Part shown: in pieces, positions 22,368 through 33,480 of the stretch
Layout of the letters: each line of letters opens with the position of its first letter
How positions within the stretch are numbered: position 1 is the stretch's first letter
From: Proteles cristata cristata
Taxonomy: Eukaryota > Chordata > Mammalia > Carnivora > Hyaenidae
Direction of reading: 5' to 3'
Assembly: GCA_017311185.1 (NCBI GenBank)
Contig: JAESUZ010001757.1
Span: 806,001-870,000 of the forward strand
DNA: 64,000 bases
The notes under the pieces: model-generated
Databases searched by the model: none
What the model was told of the DNA's origin: nothing
What the model saw: only the letters and a program-made list of their open reading frames with translations
Made by a program: the position numbers and the translations under genes

Positions 22368-22628
22368 ATAAGATTTCCCACACACAGACTTGGTGTCATT
22401 TCTAACCACATATTAAAATCCATAAAAACAAAGAATGCCAGTCTTCAAACAAGATCGAGTTATTACAAAACACATTTAGATGACATAATTTTAATTTTAA
22501 ATTAGAATTTCTTCATTTTTTAGGAAAAGGAGAGAATTTACTGTATGTAGGACATTTTGAACATTCTAAAAAACCTGAAAATGTAATAAAATAACTGATG
22601 ACTTTAGCTTTTGGCTATTTTCTGCATC
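22368..22628. other. Single-copy DNA between two SINEs
   Basis: No gene or repeat seen. Confidence 0.5.
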
Positions 22629-22644
22629 AAAAATAAAATTAATA

Positions 22645-22855
22645 GGGGCGCCTGGGTGGCTTAGTCCTTTAAGCATCCGACTTTCGCTTAGGTCACGATC
22701 TCGCTGTTCGTGGGTTCGAGCCCCGCGTCGGGCTCTGTGCTGACTGCCAGCTCAGAGCCTGGAGCCTGTTTCAGTCTGTGACTCCCTCTCTCTCTGACCC
22801 TCCCCTGCTCACGCTGTCTCTCTCTCTCTCTCCTAGAAATAAATAAAACATTAAA
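22645..22855 (+). mobile_element. CAN-SINE subtype B, sense, perfect 16-bp TSD
   Basis: Near-canonical: ggggcgcctgggtggcttag, gttcgtgggttcgagccccg, ctgactgccagctcagagcc, gtttcagtctgtgactccct, cctagaaataaataaaacat. Duplication aaaaataaaattaata at 22629-22644 and 22856-22871. A 62-codon antisense frame is a SINE shadow also seen in other B copies. Confidence 0.97.
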
Positions 22856-22871
22856 AAAAATAAAATTAATA

Positions 22872-23312
22872 AACATTTTTGCAGGTAGAATGTTGCAAAA
22901 ATATTGTTATGCATCATTCGAGATGATTTCTGCTAGCATCTTTTTCTGAGAAGTCCTTAAAGATATTAGCTTCATAGTGGTGGTAGAGAAATTGATAATT
23001 GGAGGGAGTTATAGAACAAAATTTAACTTTCATTTTGGGACTCCTGAGGGGTATGTGTGTGTAGATATATTTACATAGATCTACACACATATATGTAGGT
23101 ATTCTATATTTAGAGTAATTTAGAATATTAGAATATATTTAGAATTCTATGTATATTGTAAATTATATAAATAAAGTTTCTATATGTTCTGGGTATAGAA
23201 TATGCCTGTTGTTCTAGGATCATATTGCAAATTCAACTTAAATTTGCTCTAGTCCTATTACTACTCATATCCCCATTTGTGCTCATGAAATGTCATTGTA
23301 ATTCATTGTTTT
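22872..23312. other. Single-copy AT-rich DNA with a hairpin
   Basis: tgtgtgtagat at 23056-23066 pairs perfectly with atctacacaca at 23079-23089 (11-bp stem, 12-base loop) in a TATA-rich stretch. No gene recognised. Confidence 0.5.
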
Positions 23313-23314
23313 CT

Positions 23315-23485
23315 CTTCCATTTGACTGAGAGCTCTTCATAAATGGTGTATCTGTGTGAGATGGGAAGAAGTGTCTAGAAGGCAACATTGTAGTTAATTC
23401 AGTATTGTGTCTCCTGAGGCAAGGCCAGTCTGGCACATCAGAGGCGCTCAAAGAATGCTCGATTAATAACTGAATAGATGACTGA
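23315..23485 (+). mobile_element. L2-like 3' end (probable)
   Basis: ctgagagctcttcataaatg resembles the L2 3' 'gtaagctccatgagggc' zone, followed by ctggcacatcagaggcgctc and aaagaatgctcgattaataa, equivalent to 'ggcacatagtaggtgctcaataaat'. Confidence 0.55.
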
Positions 23486-24797
23486 AGGAAGAACCTTTTG
23501 AGGGAATTGAAAATACCTGTTCTAGAAATGAAAAGAAGCAACATGCTTTCTTTTAACAATTTTCCCCCAAAAACACAAATTTGGTCTTTTGTTGGTGTAG
23601 GTATGGCTGGTAGCAGCCGGCAGCATACCACACCAGGTCATCTGGTACCCAAATTGCTTCTGAATGTGATCTGAAGCTGATTGTGAATACCATGAGACCA
23701 AGCTAATGGGTAGCATTCAGAAGGGGGAAATGTTTCGAGAAAATTTAATAATAAAATTCAAGATTCTTCTCAAGTTTATTGATTCTTTAAAACTCAAGAA
23801 AGTTACAATTTTTTTTAAAAGTTTTTTTTTTCCGCACTGTATACTGACAGTTAAAAACATAGCAGTTAATTGATAATTAAGATTATTGGGAAAGTAAAAC
23901 TTGCATGTAAGTTTACTACATTAGAACCTTTTGAATGAGTAATGCACACATGCAGATAAGCTTTACTGCAAGAACCTGAGAAACAAATTTATGATCTGTA
24001 GAGTAGAAGTTCTTTCTGTTTGCCGAGACTACTGGAAAACCTGCCACAAAAGACATTTGAAACATATTCTCTGTCACATTCTTTGGTTATTCCTTGTTTG
24101 CCTCAAATCCTTATATATGGATAAGATAGTGTCTGAAAACTTTCCCTTCTATATCTTGAGATACAAATACTTTTTCCTTATGGTCTAAATCAGCTTTATT
24201 TTGGAACACCGTACAAGTTATTTTTTTTTCCAGAAAAGTGCAAGCTACTTTGAATCCGTTATTGTCCTCAGTCACTTTGTAGACTGTTATATTGTCACAG
24301 TCCATATTTCAGGACTAAAGAAAAACAAATGAGGAAATGAAGCTTGGAAGTGGATAATTTTTCTCAGTTACTATATATTTGTTTCAAATCAGGCATTTTT
24401 AAAGGGGAAAATTAATTCTTAATACATTTCTAAGGATTCTGAATCTCCCTACCAGAGAAGTATGAGATTTGAGCTGTCTCCAAACACAGTACAGCACAAT
24501 GAGTTGTGGTATGATTCAAGAAAGAACTTCTTTGAGTAGAAAGTCATGACTATTCAGAGAAGAGGTCTAAAAATCGGGCTGGTAGCCCACTCCCATAGGA
24601 GTGATACCTCTAGATTATCTTCCCTTGGTGAACTTTTTATGTCATCAAATTGTTATATAGTGTTTATTGATTGTTGCCTGGTGGCCCAAGAAAGATGTGA
24701 GTAGAGAGGATAAGTAAAATCACAGAACAGGGCTGTAAGCTTAATTAATTCTATTAGACTTCACCTTACATAAGGTGATAAGTTAGGTGACAATAAA
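23486..24797. other. Single-copy DNA, no gene seen
   Basis: Several short frames (60-112 codons) without recognisable families. No repeat assigned. Confidence 0.5.
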
Positions 24798-24985
24798 AAT
24801 AACATCATCTTGGAAATTCTGCCTTTACCTCTGGCCACCTGGAAACCTTGGGCAAATGACTTCAACATGCTGAGACTCAGTTTCTCCATCTGCTCTATCA
24901 AACAATAGGATTACCATAAACGTGAAATGAGGTAACATGCCTGCAATTACTTGGTGAAATAAAAAAGCTTGCATAAGTCTAAGGT
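24798..24985 (+). mobile_element. MIR SINE
   Basis: ccttgggcaaatgacttcaa, gctgagactcagtttctcca, tctgctctatc, gaaatgaggtaacatgcc. Clear MIR core and 3' order in sense. Confidence 0.85.
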
Positions 24986-25189
24986 ATTATTTTTCTAAGT
25001 TACAGTGAATCTTGTGTATATGTTAAAAGCTTACATAAGTTATTTTTTTTTTTTACTAAATTTCCTCTTTTTTTTTTTTTTTTGACACATTTACTTTATC
25101 TTAAAGAAGATTCTGTGGTGATCTGGTTAGGAGCTTTCCAAAGCAGGACTAGAATCTTTTAATTAATCAAGGACGTTTGCAATCATTTT
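24986..25189. other. Spacer with T-rich runs
   Basis: Two T-runs (about 25040-25053 and 25069-25083). No gene. Confidence 0.6.
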
Positions 25190-25415
25190 GTGATTTGCCC
25201 ACAGGCTTGGACAAGAAGCCAGAAGACCTGGGTTTGTATCCACATCCTTCATTAACTGTATGACTTCTGGCAGATTCTATCACCTCTCTGAGCTTCTTTC
25301 TCAAACAGTAAAAAAATAGGATTAGTGTTACCCATCTTTCTTATCTCACAGAATTATTGTGCAAAGCAAATGAGAAAATGGACGTAGACCACTTAGGAAG
25401 CTGTAATAAAATTCT
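25190..25415 (+). mobile_element. MIR SINE
   Basis: agacctgggtttgtatccac, taactgtatgacttctggca, cacctctctgagcttctttc and tctcacagaattattgtgca follow the MIR sense order. Second MIR in the same orientation within 600 bp. Confidence 0.85.
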
Positions 25416-26710
25416 GCTCAAATCTACCATTCTGCATTATTCCTCTGACATTACCAATGATAGTTTGGTATATTGTAAATGGACTTGACTAAAATAAGAA
25501 TAGCTTTTTATGTGTGGGGTATTTTTGCCAATGTGCAGTTAAATTAAACCATTATAACGACGTTTGCTTACAAATGCCAGCAAGAAATGGCACTAAACTA
25601 TGTAGCAGCTTTAGTCTAGTAGCTGCTCAAAGGGAAGTGAAATGCATTATCTCAAAGTATTTGAAGATGGACCATTAGCTGCTTGGTTATTATTGCTAAA
25701 AATAGTTTTCTCTGTATATTAAATTACCTCAATATTATAAGCAATCATTTCAAACTTTTAAAAAACCTGGCACAGGTGAGTTTGCTTCCCTCATACAATG
25801 TGAGATGAAATGGAAAAGGATACATTCCCCAGAGAAAGCCAGGCAGCTAATATAAATAATTTAATGTCATATTCCTAGCTACTCAAGTTCATGGAATTCT
25901 TTGAGTTTCCTGAGTAACTGACTCAAATCACCATTCAAAAGGCTCTTTGGGTTATCCAAACAGACTGTATTGATTTAATAAATCAGATAATTAGTGAGTA
26001 AATAACAAAATTTTCTTTGTGCTTTGCTGATACAGCTTCAAAGGTGAAATTTGTTTCAGAAGTGAGAAAAATTCATAGAGAGAGAATAATAAGTATGGAA
26101 AATGATCCCCCCCCCAAAGAATCTGGGCCTTTGACATTTTCATATCAAGAAGAAAAAGCATTTAATAAATCAAAATTACATATTCATCTTCTTTTTCCTG
26201 TATGCTTCTAAAATAGTTTATTATGAAAATGCCTTGTGGTAATATGCTGACAGGTTCTGTGTAAATGCACACTATTACAAAACAAGCTATATATCATACA
26301 ATATTTGACACCCTGCTATTTACTAGTTTTCACTGGACTGTGTAGGAAAGAGCCATAAGCAGTATCAGAATGTTTTGAACACTTAACAGGGAACCAAGTA
26401 GAATGTTAAATAAACCAAGAAGCTTCTTTGCATGTGTCAGTTTATACCAGTTCTGTTCTGGGTAGCAAGAGAGAGATTTCCTTTCTAATCAACTAAACAC
26501 TCTTTCCAACCTCTCTCTCTTGAACAGGCAATACCAGGCCTGAAGATTTAATACTCTTGTCTATCACCCTGTACTCTCAATGGCCTTGAAGAAATACTAA
26601 CAGCTCACAGTAGTACAGACTTCAAGAAAGAGAGGGGAGCATGCTGTTGGCAAAGCAGAGTGTCTTCCAAAAAGCCCTGAAAGGAGTTATAAAAAAAAAC
26701 CCCACAACCC
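25416..26710. other. Single-copy AT-rich DNA, no gene seen
   Basis: Includes a run of ten C at about 26107-26116. No repeat family or exon recognised. Confidence 0.5.
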
Positions 26711-26729
26711 TAGATTGAAATATTTCAAA

Positions 26730-26967
26730 TTTTTTAAATGTTTTTTTGTTTTTTTGTTTTTATTTTTTTCTAGGAGAGAGAGAGAGAGAGAGAGACAGCA
26801 TGAGCAGGGGAGGGTCAGAGAGAGAGGGAGTCACAGACTGAAACAGGCTCCAGGCTCTGAGCTGGCAGTCAGCACAGAGCCCGACGTGGGGCTCGAACCC
26901 ACGAACCACAAGATCATGACCTAAGCAAAAGTCGGATGCTTAAAGGACTAAGCCACCCAGGCGCCCC
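26730..26967 (-). mobile_element. CAN-SINE subtype B, antisense, perfect 19-bp TSD
   Basis: T-rich tail complement, ttctaggagagagagagaga, gcatgagcaggggagggtca, gagctggcagtcagcacaga, cgtggggctcgaacccacga, agccacccaggcgcccc. Duplication tagattgaaatatttcaaa at 26711-26729 and 26968-26986, the longest perfect one in the window. Probably young. The 69-codon frame is a SINE shadow. Confidence 0.97.
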
Positions 26968-26986
26968 TAGATTGAAATATTTCAAA

Positions 26987-27198
26987 CAGGGAAGATCATG
27001 ACCAAAAGGTGAGCCTCTTGCTGGCAATAATTTTCCATTGGCATTTGAGGGAGAGACCCATAAACATGGTTAAAATTACACTTTGGTTATGTTAGATGTG
27101 AAAGTCGCAAGACAGATTGCACTTCTGACCATGCTGTGGGATAGAAAATTAAATGCACTATTTGGATTATTAAAGAATTGAGTAAATAATTGGGGTTC
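26987..27198. other. Single-copy DNA
   Basis: Nothing recognised. Confidence 0.5.
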
Positions 27199-27275
27199 AT
27201 ATATATGTATATGAATATATGTATACATATATATACATATGTATATGTATATATGTAATATATACATATATATGG
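27199..27275. repeat. Imperfect TATA/TATG alternating tract
   Basis: Purine-pyrimidine alternating tatatatgtatatgaatata-like sequence over about 77 bp, rich in short palindromes such as atatgtatacatat. Can extrude cruciforms. Tyr/Ile-rich frames over it are artefacts. Confidence 0.9.
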
Positions 27276-27754
27276 CAAAATCTGCTGCTAACCACTAAAC
27301 TTGCCATTAAGAGATTTTTTGACTTGTGTTTCCAATTCTAAGATGGCTCTAAAATAAAGATGACATGATATGGATTCCTTGAAGCCAGGAGTTGTCCAGG
27401 AGAACTCTCCACATTATAAACCACCAAGCAAGATTTGTCATTTAGATCCTTCCATTTGATGGTGGTTTTCAGGCTTTGAAATCCTTGAACCTGAGGCCTT
27501 TTAAGTGAAGAAATGTAATCATTATATTCTGTTGATTGCTTCCTTGTCTTTGGCTAAATATAGGCTAACTAACAGCAGACCAGGAATTTATTCAATTCAT
27601 TTAGTTTGAGACAATGGAAACTATGGCTCTAGTTTAAAATTTCAAGCCTCACTATGAAATGTTGGAGATGGTTTTGGTCCCCTGGCCACCTCTCTTTAGA
27701 TTCTTTGAGAAATTCTCTTGCCCTGTCCTGGGATTTTTGTTACAGTACTTCGGT
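27276..27754. other. Single-copy DNA
   Basis: No gene or repeat recognised. Confidence 0.5.
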
Positions 27755-27925
27755 TAAGCACTAGTTCTCAAAGGGTCATGTGTATGTATATTAATCACCC
27801 CAGGGAATTGTTAAAACACAGATTGTAATTTGGTAGGGATGGGACTGAGATTCTACATTTCCAAGAAGATTTCAGGTGATCATGTTAGCCCAAGGATATA
27901 CTTTGAGTAGCCAGGTACTAACCTT
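27755..27925 (+). mobile_element. MER5A-type DNA transposon copy
   Basis: tagttctcaaagggtcatgt, atcaccccagggaattgtta, aaacacagattg, ctgagattctacatttcca, aagatttcaggtgatcatgt and actttgagtagccaggta follow the MER5A order from end to end. Confidence 0.8.
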
Positions 27926-29044
27926 TGGCCTTTTTCTGTACTACTTACTTCACCTTTGGGAGGAAGAGGGATTTATCAAATTGGCGAAGTAGCAAGAATC
28001 TGGCGATTATTCACCCATGATCCTCCTGCAAAAGAACTTACAGGGGCAGAGGCTACTTATTGCACGTGGCTGCCTCTTTTACCCTCTCCCCTTGCAGGTA
28101 TCTTGCCAAAGGATGGAAGTTTTCTTCTCCATCTGTCAAAGTTCCTGGGAGGTTTCTGCTGTTCAGGGCAGGGTGCTATGACAGCCAGGTCTGGAAAGTC
28201 ATTGCACATGGTGAGGCTGTGTATGAGTAAGCCCCTTCAGCACTGGGTCCAGATACTGTTCTCAATCCAGCTCCACCAGCAATAAGACTGACCTTCTGAT
28301 CCTTCATTTAAATCTTGTGTATGTTTCTCAGTTTGTTACGAACCTAGTGGAGAGAGGAGGGTGGTTAATTGGTCCTTTAAATTCTACTGAATCTGTAGAA
28401 AACTTGGCCTTCCAATATGGGAGCTCATCTGGTCCTCTTGGGTATCTGAGGGTAGTTATCTCGTGTATAGGCTCTGCAGCTACCTTTTACCTTGAGTGCC
28501 AAGGGGGAGGTAGGGATGAGGGTTATTTTGAATAGGGTTTTAAAAATGGGGTCACTGCCTTGCTGTTTGTTGCTGGGCGTTTTACATGTTCTGAACCTGT
28601 TTGGCAGGTTTAGTTTCCCCATACAATGTTGGAATTCAGATGAAAAGAAAGGCCTGTTTTACCTGTGGACTCTCTGGGAAACCCCTAAAGTTCAGAGCAG
28701 TGCAGGTGTGTGGCTTCCTCCTAAGGGAGAGTTGGATGTTCTTTAAAGGAGGTTAGAGGTTCCAAGAGTTATGCCATAGCAGTAGCGACTCAAGTTTTAG
28801 TTTATTCTATCCCACTGGGTCTCCTCTTTGGACACTTGGTAGTATCCAATTCCTCCTCCACCAGCTTGCAAGTTTGCCTGTTACTCAGTCTTACAAAGTG
28901 ACATTACCCTGTACCCCTTGTCTGACCGAAAGTCTGTATCTTCAGGCAACCATGGCCCATTGCCCAGCTTTGTGTTCTCTTCTATGGGACTTACCTTGGC
29001 TCAGATGAGCTTGCAATGTGAGTGTTTGTGGCATATTTCAAAGT
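27926..29044. other. Single-copy DNA, no gene seen
   Basis: Less AT-rich than average. Frames of up to 109 codons (27956-28285) carry no recognisable domain and no flanking exon signals I trust. Confidence 0.5.
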
Positions 29045-29260
29045 ATATTGGCTATCGTGTCAGAACAAGATTCAAATGTCAGCCCTGTCTATGATTAGCT
29101 AGATGCTCTAGAGTCTAGGGCTTGTTTAGTTTCTCTGAGGTTTAACTTTTCTCCTGTCTATTCATCTAAAAAGTGAGAAAAATGTTTAGGGTTGAACAAG
29201 ATAGCATAAATAAGTACCTGCCATACAGTAGACCCCATAACTGGTGTGTATTATTAACAT
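29045..29260 (+). mobile_element. MIR SINE
   Basis: agattcaaatgtcagccctg, gttagtttctctgaggttta-like core (29127-29147), tattcatctaaaaagtgaga and agtacctgccatacagtaga give the full MIR sense order. Confidence 0.8.
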
Positions 29261-30130
29261 TATAGCATTTTTATTCAGCCTTTGCTTCCGACCATTATTT
29301 CCTCCAGTTATCTACTTTCTGCCACAATCCCCAGGAAAGCACATATACACACACATATATGCATTGTCTAAATTCAATTGCTTATGAGTCTTAGTATTAA
29401 CTTATAAAAATAAAGTCAAGTAGTAATTTGCCTCAGCAGAGCATGTACACAATTCAAAGGTATTTGTCATGTTAATGACTACCATTTTCTTGATCTTTGC
29501 AGTAGGGCAAAATGTCTCTGAGGACATACCGTTTGAGGTTAAGAGCAATTCTATAAATTCCAATGTTCCCAGACAGCCAATTTCATGTGAGTGAACTCAC
29601 CCACCATTAATCTGAATCCTTCCATATGAAGAGAACAGATACTCAAGCTTGGTACAGGATGTTACCTCTTATGATTGAGAACATGAGGAAATAATTAAGC
29701 ACATTAAAATGTGACCTGGCAGGTTTGATAGTAATATGCAAAGTAGTGTTACAATGGGAAATATCTTCCTCTTCCTTCTTGAAATGCCCATAAGGAAAAC
29801 ACATAACTAATCTCCCAAACTCCTAACTTGTTTCAATGTCTTTGACAGCTTTTGCCGCTGGTGCATCGTCATGGGAAAGAACACCTATGGGAGCCAACAA
29901 TAGCACTCACTTTTAAAGACCTTTTGGTTATGAAATATAAGTGGTTATTACCACCCTAAGCCAAAGCTCTGATTTTATAGAAAATCAAGAGGCATGCATA
30001 TTTTGCAAGTTTTCTCTTTGAAGGTTGAAATGTGGTGGATAGTGCCATTTGATAAAGATTATACTGAGCATAAAATTTGAACTGTTGGAGGAAAAGCTTC
30101 TTTATTAAAATATTTAATCAAGAGAAACAT
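29261..30130. other. Single-copy AT-rich DNA
   Basis: No gene or repeat recognised. Confidence 0.5.
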
Positions 30131-30210
30131 TTTATTTTTATTTATTTATTTATTTATTTATTTATTATTTATCTATTTATTTACAAATAGTTTATTGTCA
30201 AGTTGGTTTT
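30131..30210 (-). mobile_element. Extremely 5'-truncated young L1 (3' terminus plus tail), antisense
   Basis: An (ATTT)n tail complement (about 30134-30183) is followed by acaaatagtttattgtcaag and ttggttt. The reverse complement ends ttgacaataaactatttgt, the same 3' terminus as the L1 at 62.2-62.65 kb. Only about 30 bp of element body is present. Confidence 0.8.
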
Positions 30211-30229
30211 AAAAGAGTTGATTTAAGAT

Positions 30230-30365
30230 AATTTGATCATTGGCAGAAATGTATGCTCTTTCAGGGAAGGGCTTTTTATCTAGTTTGCTTTCTGAAATGT
30301 GCCAAATGCTTAGAACAGTACCTGATATTCTGTGGTGTTTAATAGACATTTGCTGAATGAACTCA
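30230..30365 (+). mobile_element. L2 3' end
   Basis: gctctttcagggaagggctt, aatgcttagaacagtacctg, ctgtggtgtttaatagacat and ttgctgaatgaactcatg match the remembered L2 3' terminus ('cctagaacagtgcctggca ... aatatttgttgaatgaatg'). Confidence 0.75.
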
Positions 30366-30382
30366 TGTACCAATTTTTTTTT

Positions 30383-30596
30383 CAAAAAATTTTTTAATGT
30401 TTTATTTATTTTTGAGAGAGAAATAGAGACAGTGTGAACCGGGGAGGGTCAAAGAGAGAGGGAGACACAGAATCCAAAACAGGCTCCAGGCACTGAGCTA
30501 GCACAGAGCCTGATGTGGGGCTCAAACCCATGGACTGTGAGATCATGACCTGAGCTGAAGTCAGATGCTTTACTGACTGAGTCACCCAGGTGCCCC
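30383..30596 (-). mobile_element. CAN-SINE (felid type), antisense, perfect 13-bp TSD
   Basis: tttttaatgttttatttatt tail junction, gaaccggggagggtcaaaga, ggggctcaaacccatggact, agatcatgacctgagctgaa, head complement ctgagtcacccaggtgcccc. Duplication ccaattttttttt at 30370-30382 and 30597-30609. Confidence 0.95.
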
Positions 30597-30609
30597 CCAA
30601 TTTTTTTTT

Positions 30610-30864
30610 AAATGTATGACCCGTCATGCTATTAAGTCATCAATGGCAGAAATTATTGTTTTCTAATCATTTTAGGGCAAATGATTCTTCAAATCTGTTT
30701 CTTCACTTGCCAAATTGCAGGCTTTTTTGCTCTTTTCTGAAAAAAAAAAGAAAAAAAAGAAAAACAGGAAAAGAAAAAGAGATGTCCTCTTGCATCAATG
30801 TGACCAAACTTTTATTTCTTTAAAGGAAGAGAAATGTGAGAACCCATTCAGATAAGTTCAAACC
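30610..30864. other. Spacer with A-rich low-complexity patch
   Basis: 30739-30782 is almost only A and G (aaaaaaaaaagaaaaaaaa type). No gene. Confidence 0.6.
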
Positions 30865-31235
30865 TCGCTGCAACTCAAGTTCTTGACCCAGGATGGGACA
30901 AGCCACGCAGATATGCTCAGAGCCTGTCTTCCAACAGTGATTCAGGGATCTGGGCTGCTTTCACCTTGAAGTTATATCATCTTGGAAGGCTTGGCTTTCA
31001 GCCACGTGGACAGCAGAGAGGGAGTGTGGACAACTCACCAACACTTTAATTGCCTTGGACCAGCAGGGTCGTACCGCTTCAACTCACATCCCTGTTGGTG
31101 GAGGCTCCGTCCTATGATTTCTGCCTCACTGCAAAGAAGGCTGGAGAAATGTAGAGAATACTATTTCTTCCACAGTGAGAATCTAGTAGCTTGGCAGCAG
31201 AAACTTGATGTTGGTATGTGGTTTAAACTGTACAT
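30865..31235. mobile_element. Ancient interspersed repeat, family not assigned
   Basis: gagggagtgtggacaactca, caactcacatccctgttggt, ttctgcctcactgcaaagaa, ggctggagaaatgtagagaa. The order fits an old dispersed mammalian repeat of the same class as 12725-13195. The 88-codon frame across it is probably meaningless. Confidence 0.45.
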
Positions 31236-31354
31236 TGTTACATTTTAGAATACATGGTAATAAGAAGTGATTCTATCCTTTGCTTATACTGGTCTATTCT
31301 ATTTTTTTCAGCCAATTGACAAATGATTTCAGATTTTTATTCTCACTCATTGGC

Positions 31355-31356
<2 letters not shown>

Positions 31357-31395
<39 letters not shown>
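31357..31395 (-). repeat. Poly(T) run of 39
   Basis: Thirty-nine uninterrupted T. It could be the tail complement of a minus-strand retroposon, but no TTTATT (poly-A signal complement) or known element follows, and no matching flank duplication was found by eye. Confidence 0.97.
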
Positions 31396-31396
<1 letters not shown>

Positions 31397-33124
31397 GTCC
31401 TGTTTAAACATACCCTTTCCAATAGGCTACTGGCTTACTGTTAGCTCCCATTGTTTTTTTCTCCACTAGTATTGACAGAGTAAGCTCTTTCATTTCCTTC
31501 ATGCTGGTTTCAACCAGCCATACTGGCATGCACTTTGGACAAATGTGTTATTCGTTTCTTTAACTGATCCTGGAACTTGGCTAATTATGTTTTCATGCAG
31601 ATATACTTTGCCTCCAGAATAGGGAATGAGAAACTAAAATGGTTGTACTTAGCAATTCAAGAGAACATTCAAAGGTTAATAAACAACAACAACAGCAGCA
31701 GCAACGCAAGAACAAAAACAAGAGCAAACAATTGTTTGCTTTTCATGTCCTTGAAGGCATGAGGTCAGAGCACACCTTTCCTTTGGTTCAAATATATTTA
31801 TCTTGTAATAGACTGGTTTGAGTAGTTTGGTAACATGTGTCTGTCCAGGTCTCAAACTCTGGTTTTATGACTGCTTGCCTTTTTATCAACCTGAAAATTT
31901 CCCTACATTAATAGAACTGATTTGCAATAATGATAAAATATATTGCCTTATCCTAGGCTAAAATCCTGATCAAATCACTATGTGATCATCACCTCTTCAC
32001 CTTATATATTATTTTAGTGATTGTATAAAGAAGCACTTGAAGCCTGTTGGGTCATCCCTGGAGTTCAGGGAATCTGATCTGCACAGGAAACTTGGCTTAA
32101 AGTGTTTGGAAATGATCAATGACCCAAAATATGAGGGAAAGCTGGTAGAGTCTCTTCTTATCTTTCGGCCAATTCCACCAAGTCTTTTTCCTGTTTTCAT
32201 GATGTTCTTTTGACATTCTAAGTTGAAGGGCAGTTTTTATTACAAGCATCTGGCTTTCAATTTTCTGGATGTTTGCTTGTTTTAGAAAATGTAAAGCCTC
32301 GGCTATTTTAGGGCTATCTCCTTTGGTTATATTTTGAATACCTCCTAGATAACTTGTACAAATATTTTGAGTGAGAGGTATGTCTGCACATAGGAAACTT
32401 ACTGGCTTTCATGTTTTCTCACTTCTTTTCTCTTTAAAGTCAACATAGTATTTTTACTTCCAGAAATTTCCTCTATATGTCCTGTGCATTGTCTATACTG
32501 AACCATCCTGTATTTTAGACTGTGTCACGAGCTACTGAAAAGCAACAGAAGCACTTGTGGTAAGCCACAGTCTGGAATCTCCAGGGACTTAATGATTGGG
32601 CACATTTACTTCTCTCACCTTCAGAATAGCTGTGGTAGAGAGGAAAGAGAAATCGTGAAACAATGTGACAAATTTAACATAGAAATGTGGGATGAAGATC
32701 TGATAAAATGATTAGAAAAACTCAAGACTTGTTAACTTGAAAAATGTTAAATAACATGGCACATAGATGTATTTGCAAAGATTTTGGTTCCGTGGTAATG
32801 GATTTTTTGATGTGCTAAACAACTTTTTTCCTTTTTTCTTTTCTTTTTCTTTTTTTTTGTTTTTGTGTTTGTTTTTAGGTAGAGGGCAGGAGATGGAAGG
32901 GAGGACAAAGAGTGGAAGGGGAAGGAAGGTTGTAGACCTGCTTGATGTCTAAGCAATGTAAGAGTGTTGTCTCTTAATCTAATTTCAGGTGCCCTCAAAC
33001 AACACATACAGTATATGTTTCACTGTGTGCTAGTCAAGCCTAATTTATCTTAGTGGCCAGGAAGCAAGTGGTAGACATGCTAGCTCCTTACACCACGTAT
33101 TTTTCATCCATCTTCTTCAGTAAA
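31396..33124. other. Single-copy DNA, no gene seen
   Basis: Includes a short CAA/CAG-type repeat at 31683-31706 and a T-rich patch at 32826-32878. No exon or repeat family recognised. Confidence 0.5.
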
Positions 33125-33480
33125 AGAATTCCATGCTTTTGTTTAGAGTGGCAATGAACCCGGAATTACTTGCAACTAGTAGTGGCCATATGGCACAATT
33201 TTAGCCAATAAAATGCAAAATAAAGGCTATTGGTGGAGTTCCCAGGAAACCATACTACTTTTTCCAAAAAAAAAAAAAGGGGGGGAAATCTCAGCTGGCA
33301 TGTGTCTTTTATCCTTTGCCCTTCCCTTTTCTTCCTGCTTGGAATTAGAACTTTATACCCGATCTTGTGATCTTAAAGACTAACGTCGTAAGTTAAGGAT
33401 GATAGAGGATCTTGGTTCTCTGAACAGTTGTCTCAGTCTTGACGGTTTACCTTTAGCGTCCTTGTGAAATGAAATCTATA
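33125..33480. mobile_element. Ancient interspersed repeat (possible), family not assigned
   Basis: agtggccatatggcacaatt, ttagccaataaaatgcaaaa, tcagctggcatgtgtctttt, cttcctgcttggaattagaa and gatcttgtgatcttaaagac follow a familiar order of an old mammalian dispersed repeat. The name is uncertain. Includes an A12-G7 run near 33265-33286. Confidence 0.4.

Noticed and set aside
22081..22409. Cys/Val-rich frames of 64-106 codons
   Set aside because: Built on (CA)24 inside a SINE.
22645..22720. tRNA-gene-like segment with ggttcgagccccg-type B box
   Set aside because: It is the tRNA-derived head of a SINE, present in all copies, not a functional tRNA gene.
22688..22876. 62-codon frame with an ERERQREQGRVRERG-like part, similar to one at 26715-26924
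   Set aside because: The similarity exists because both are the antisense of the same SINE subtype; the frames are interrupted in other copies.
27956..28285. 109-codon frame
   Set aside because: No recognisable domain, no clear splice or promoter context; a frame of this length is expected by chance in 64 kb of six-frame translation.
31357..31395. Poly(T) as the tail of a processed pseudogene
   Set aside because: No poly-A signal complement, no recognised coding remnant and no flank duplication; kept only as a weak finding.
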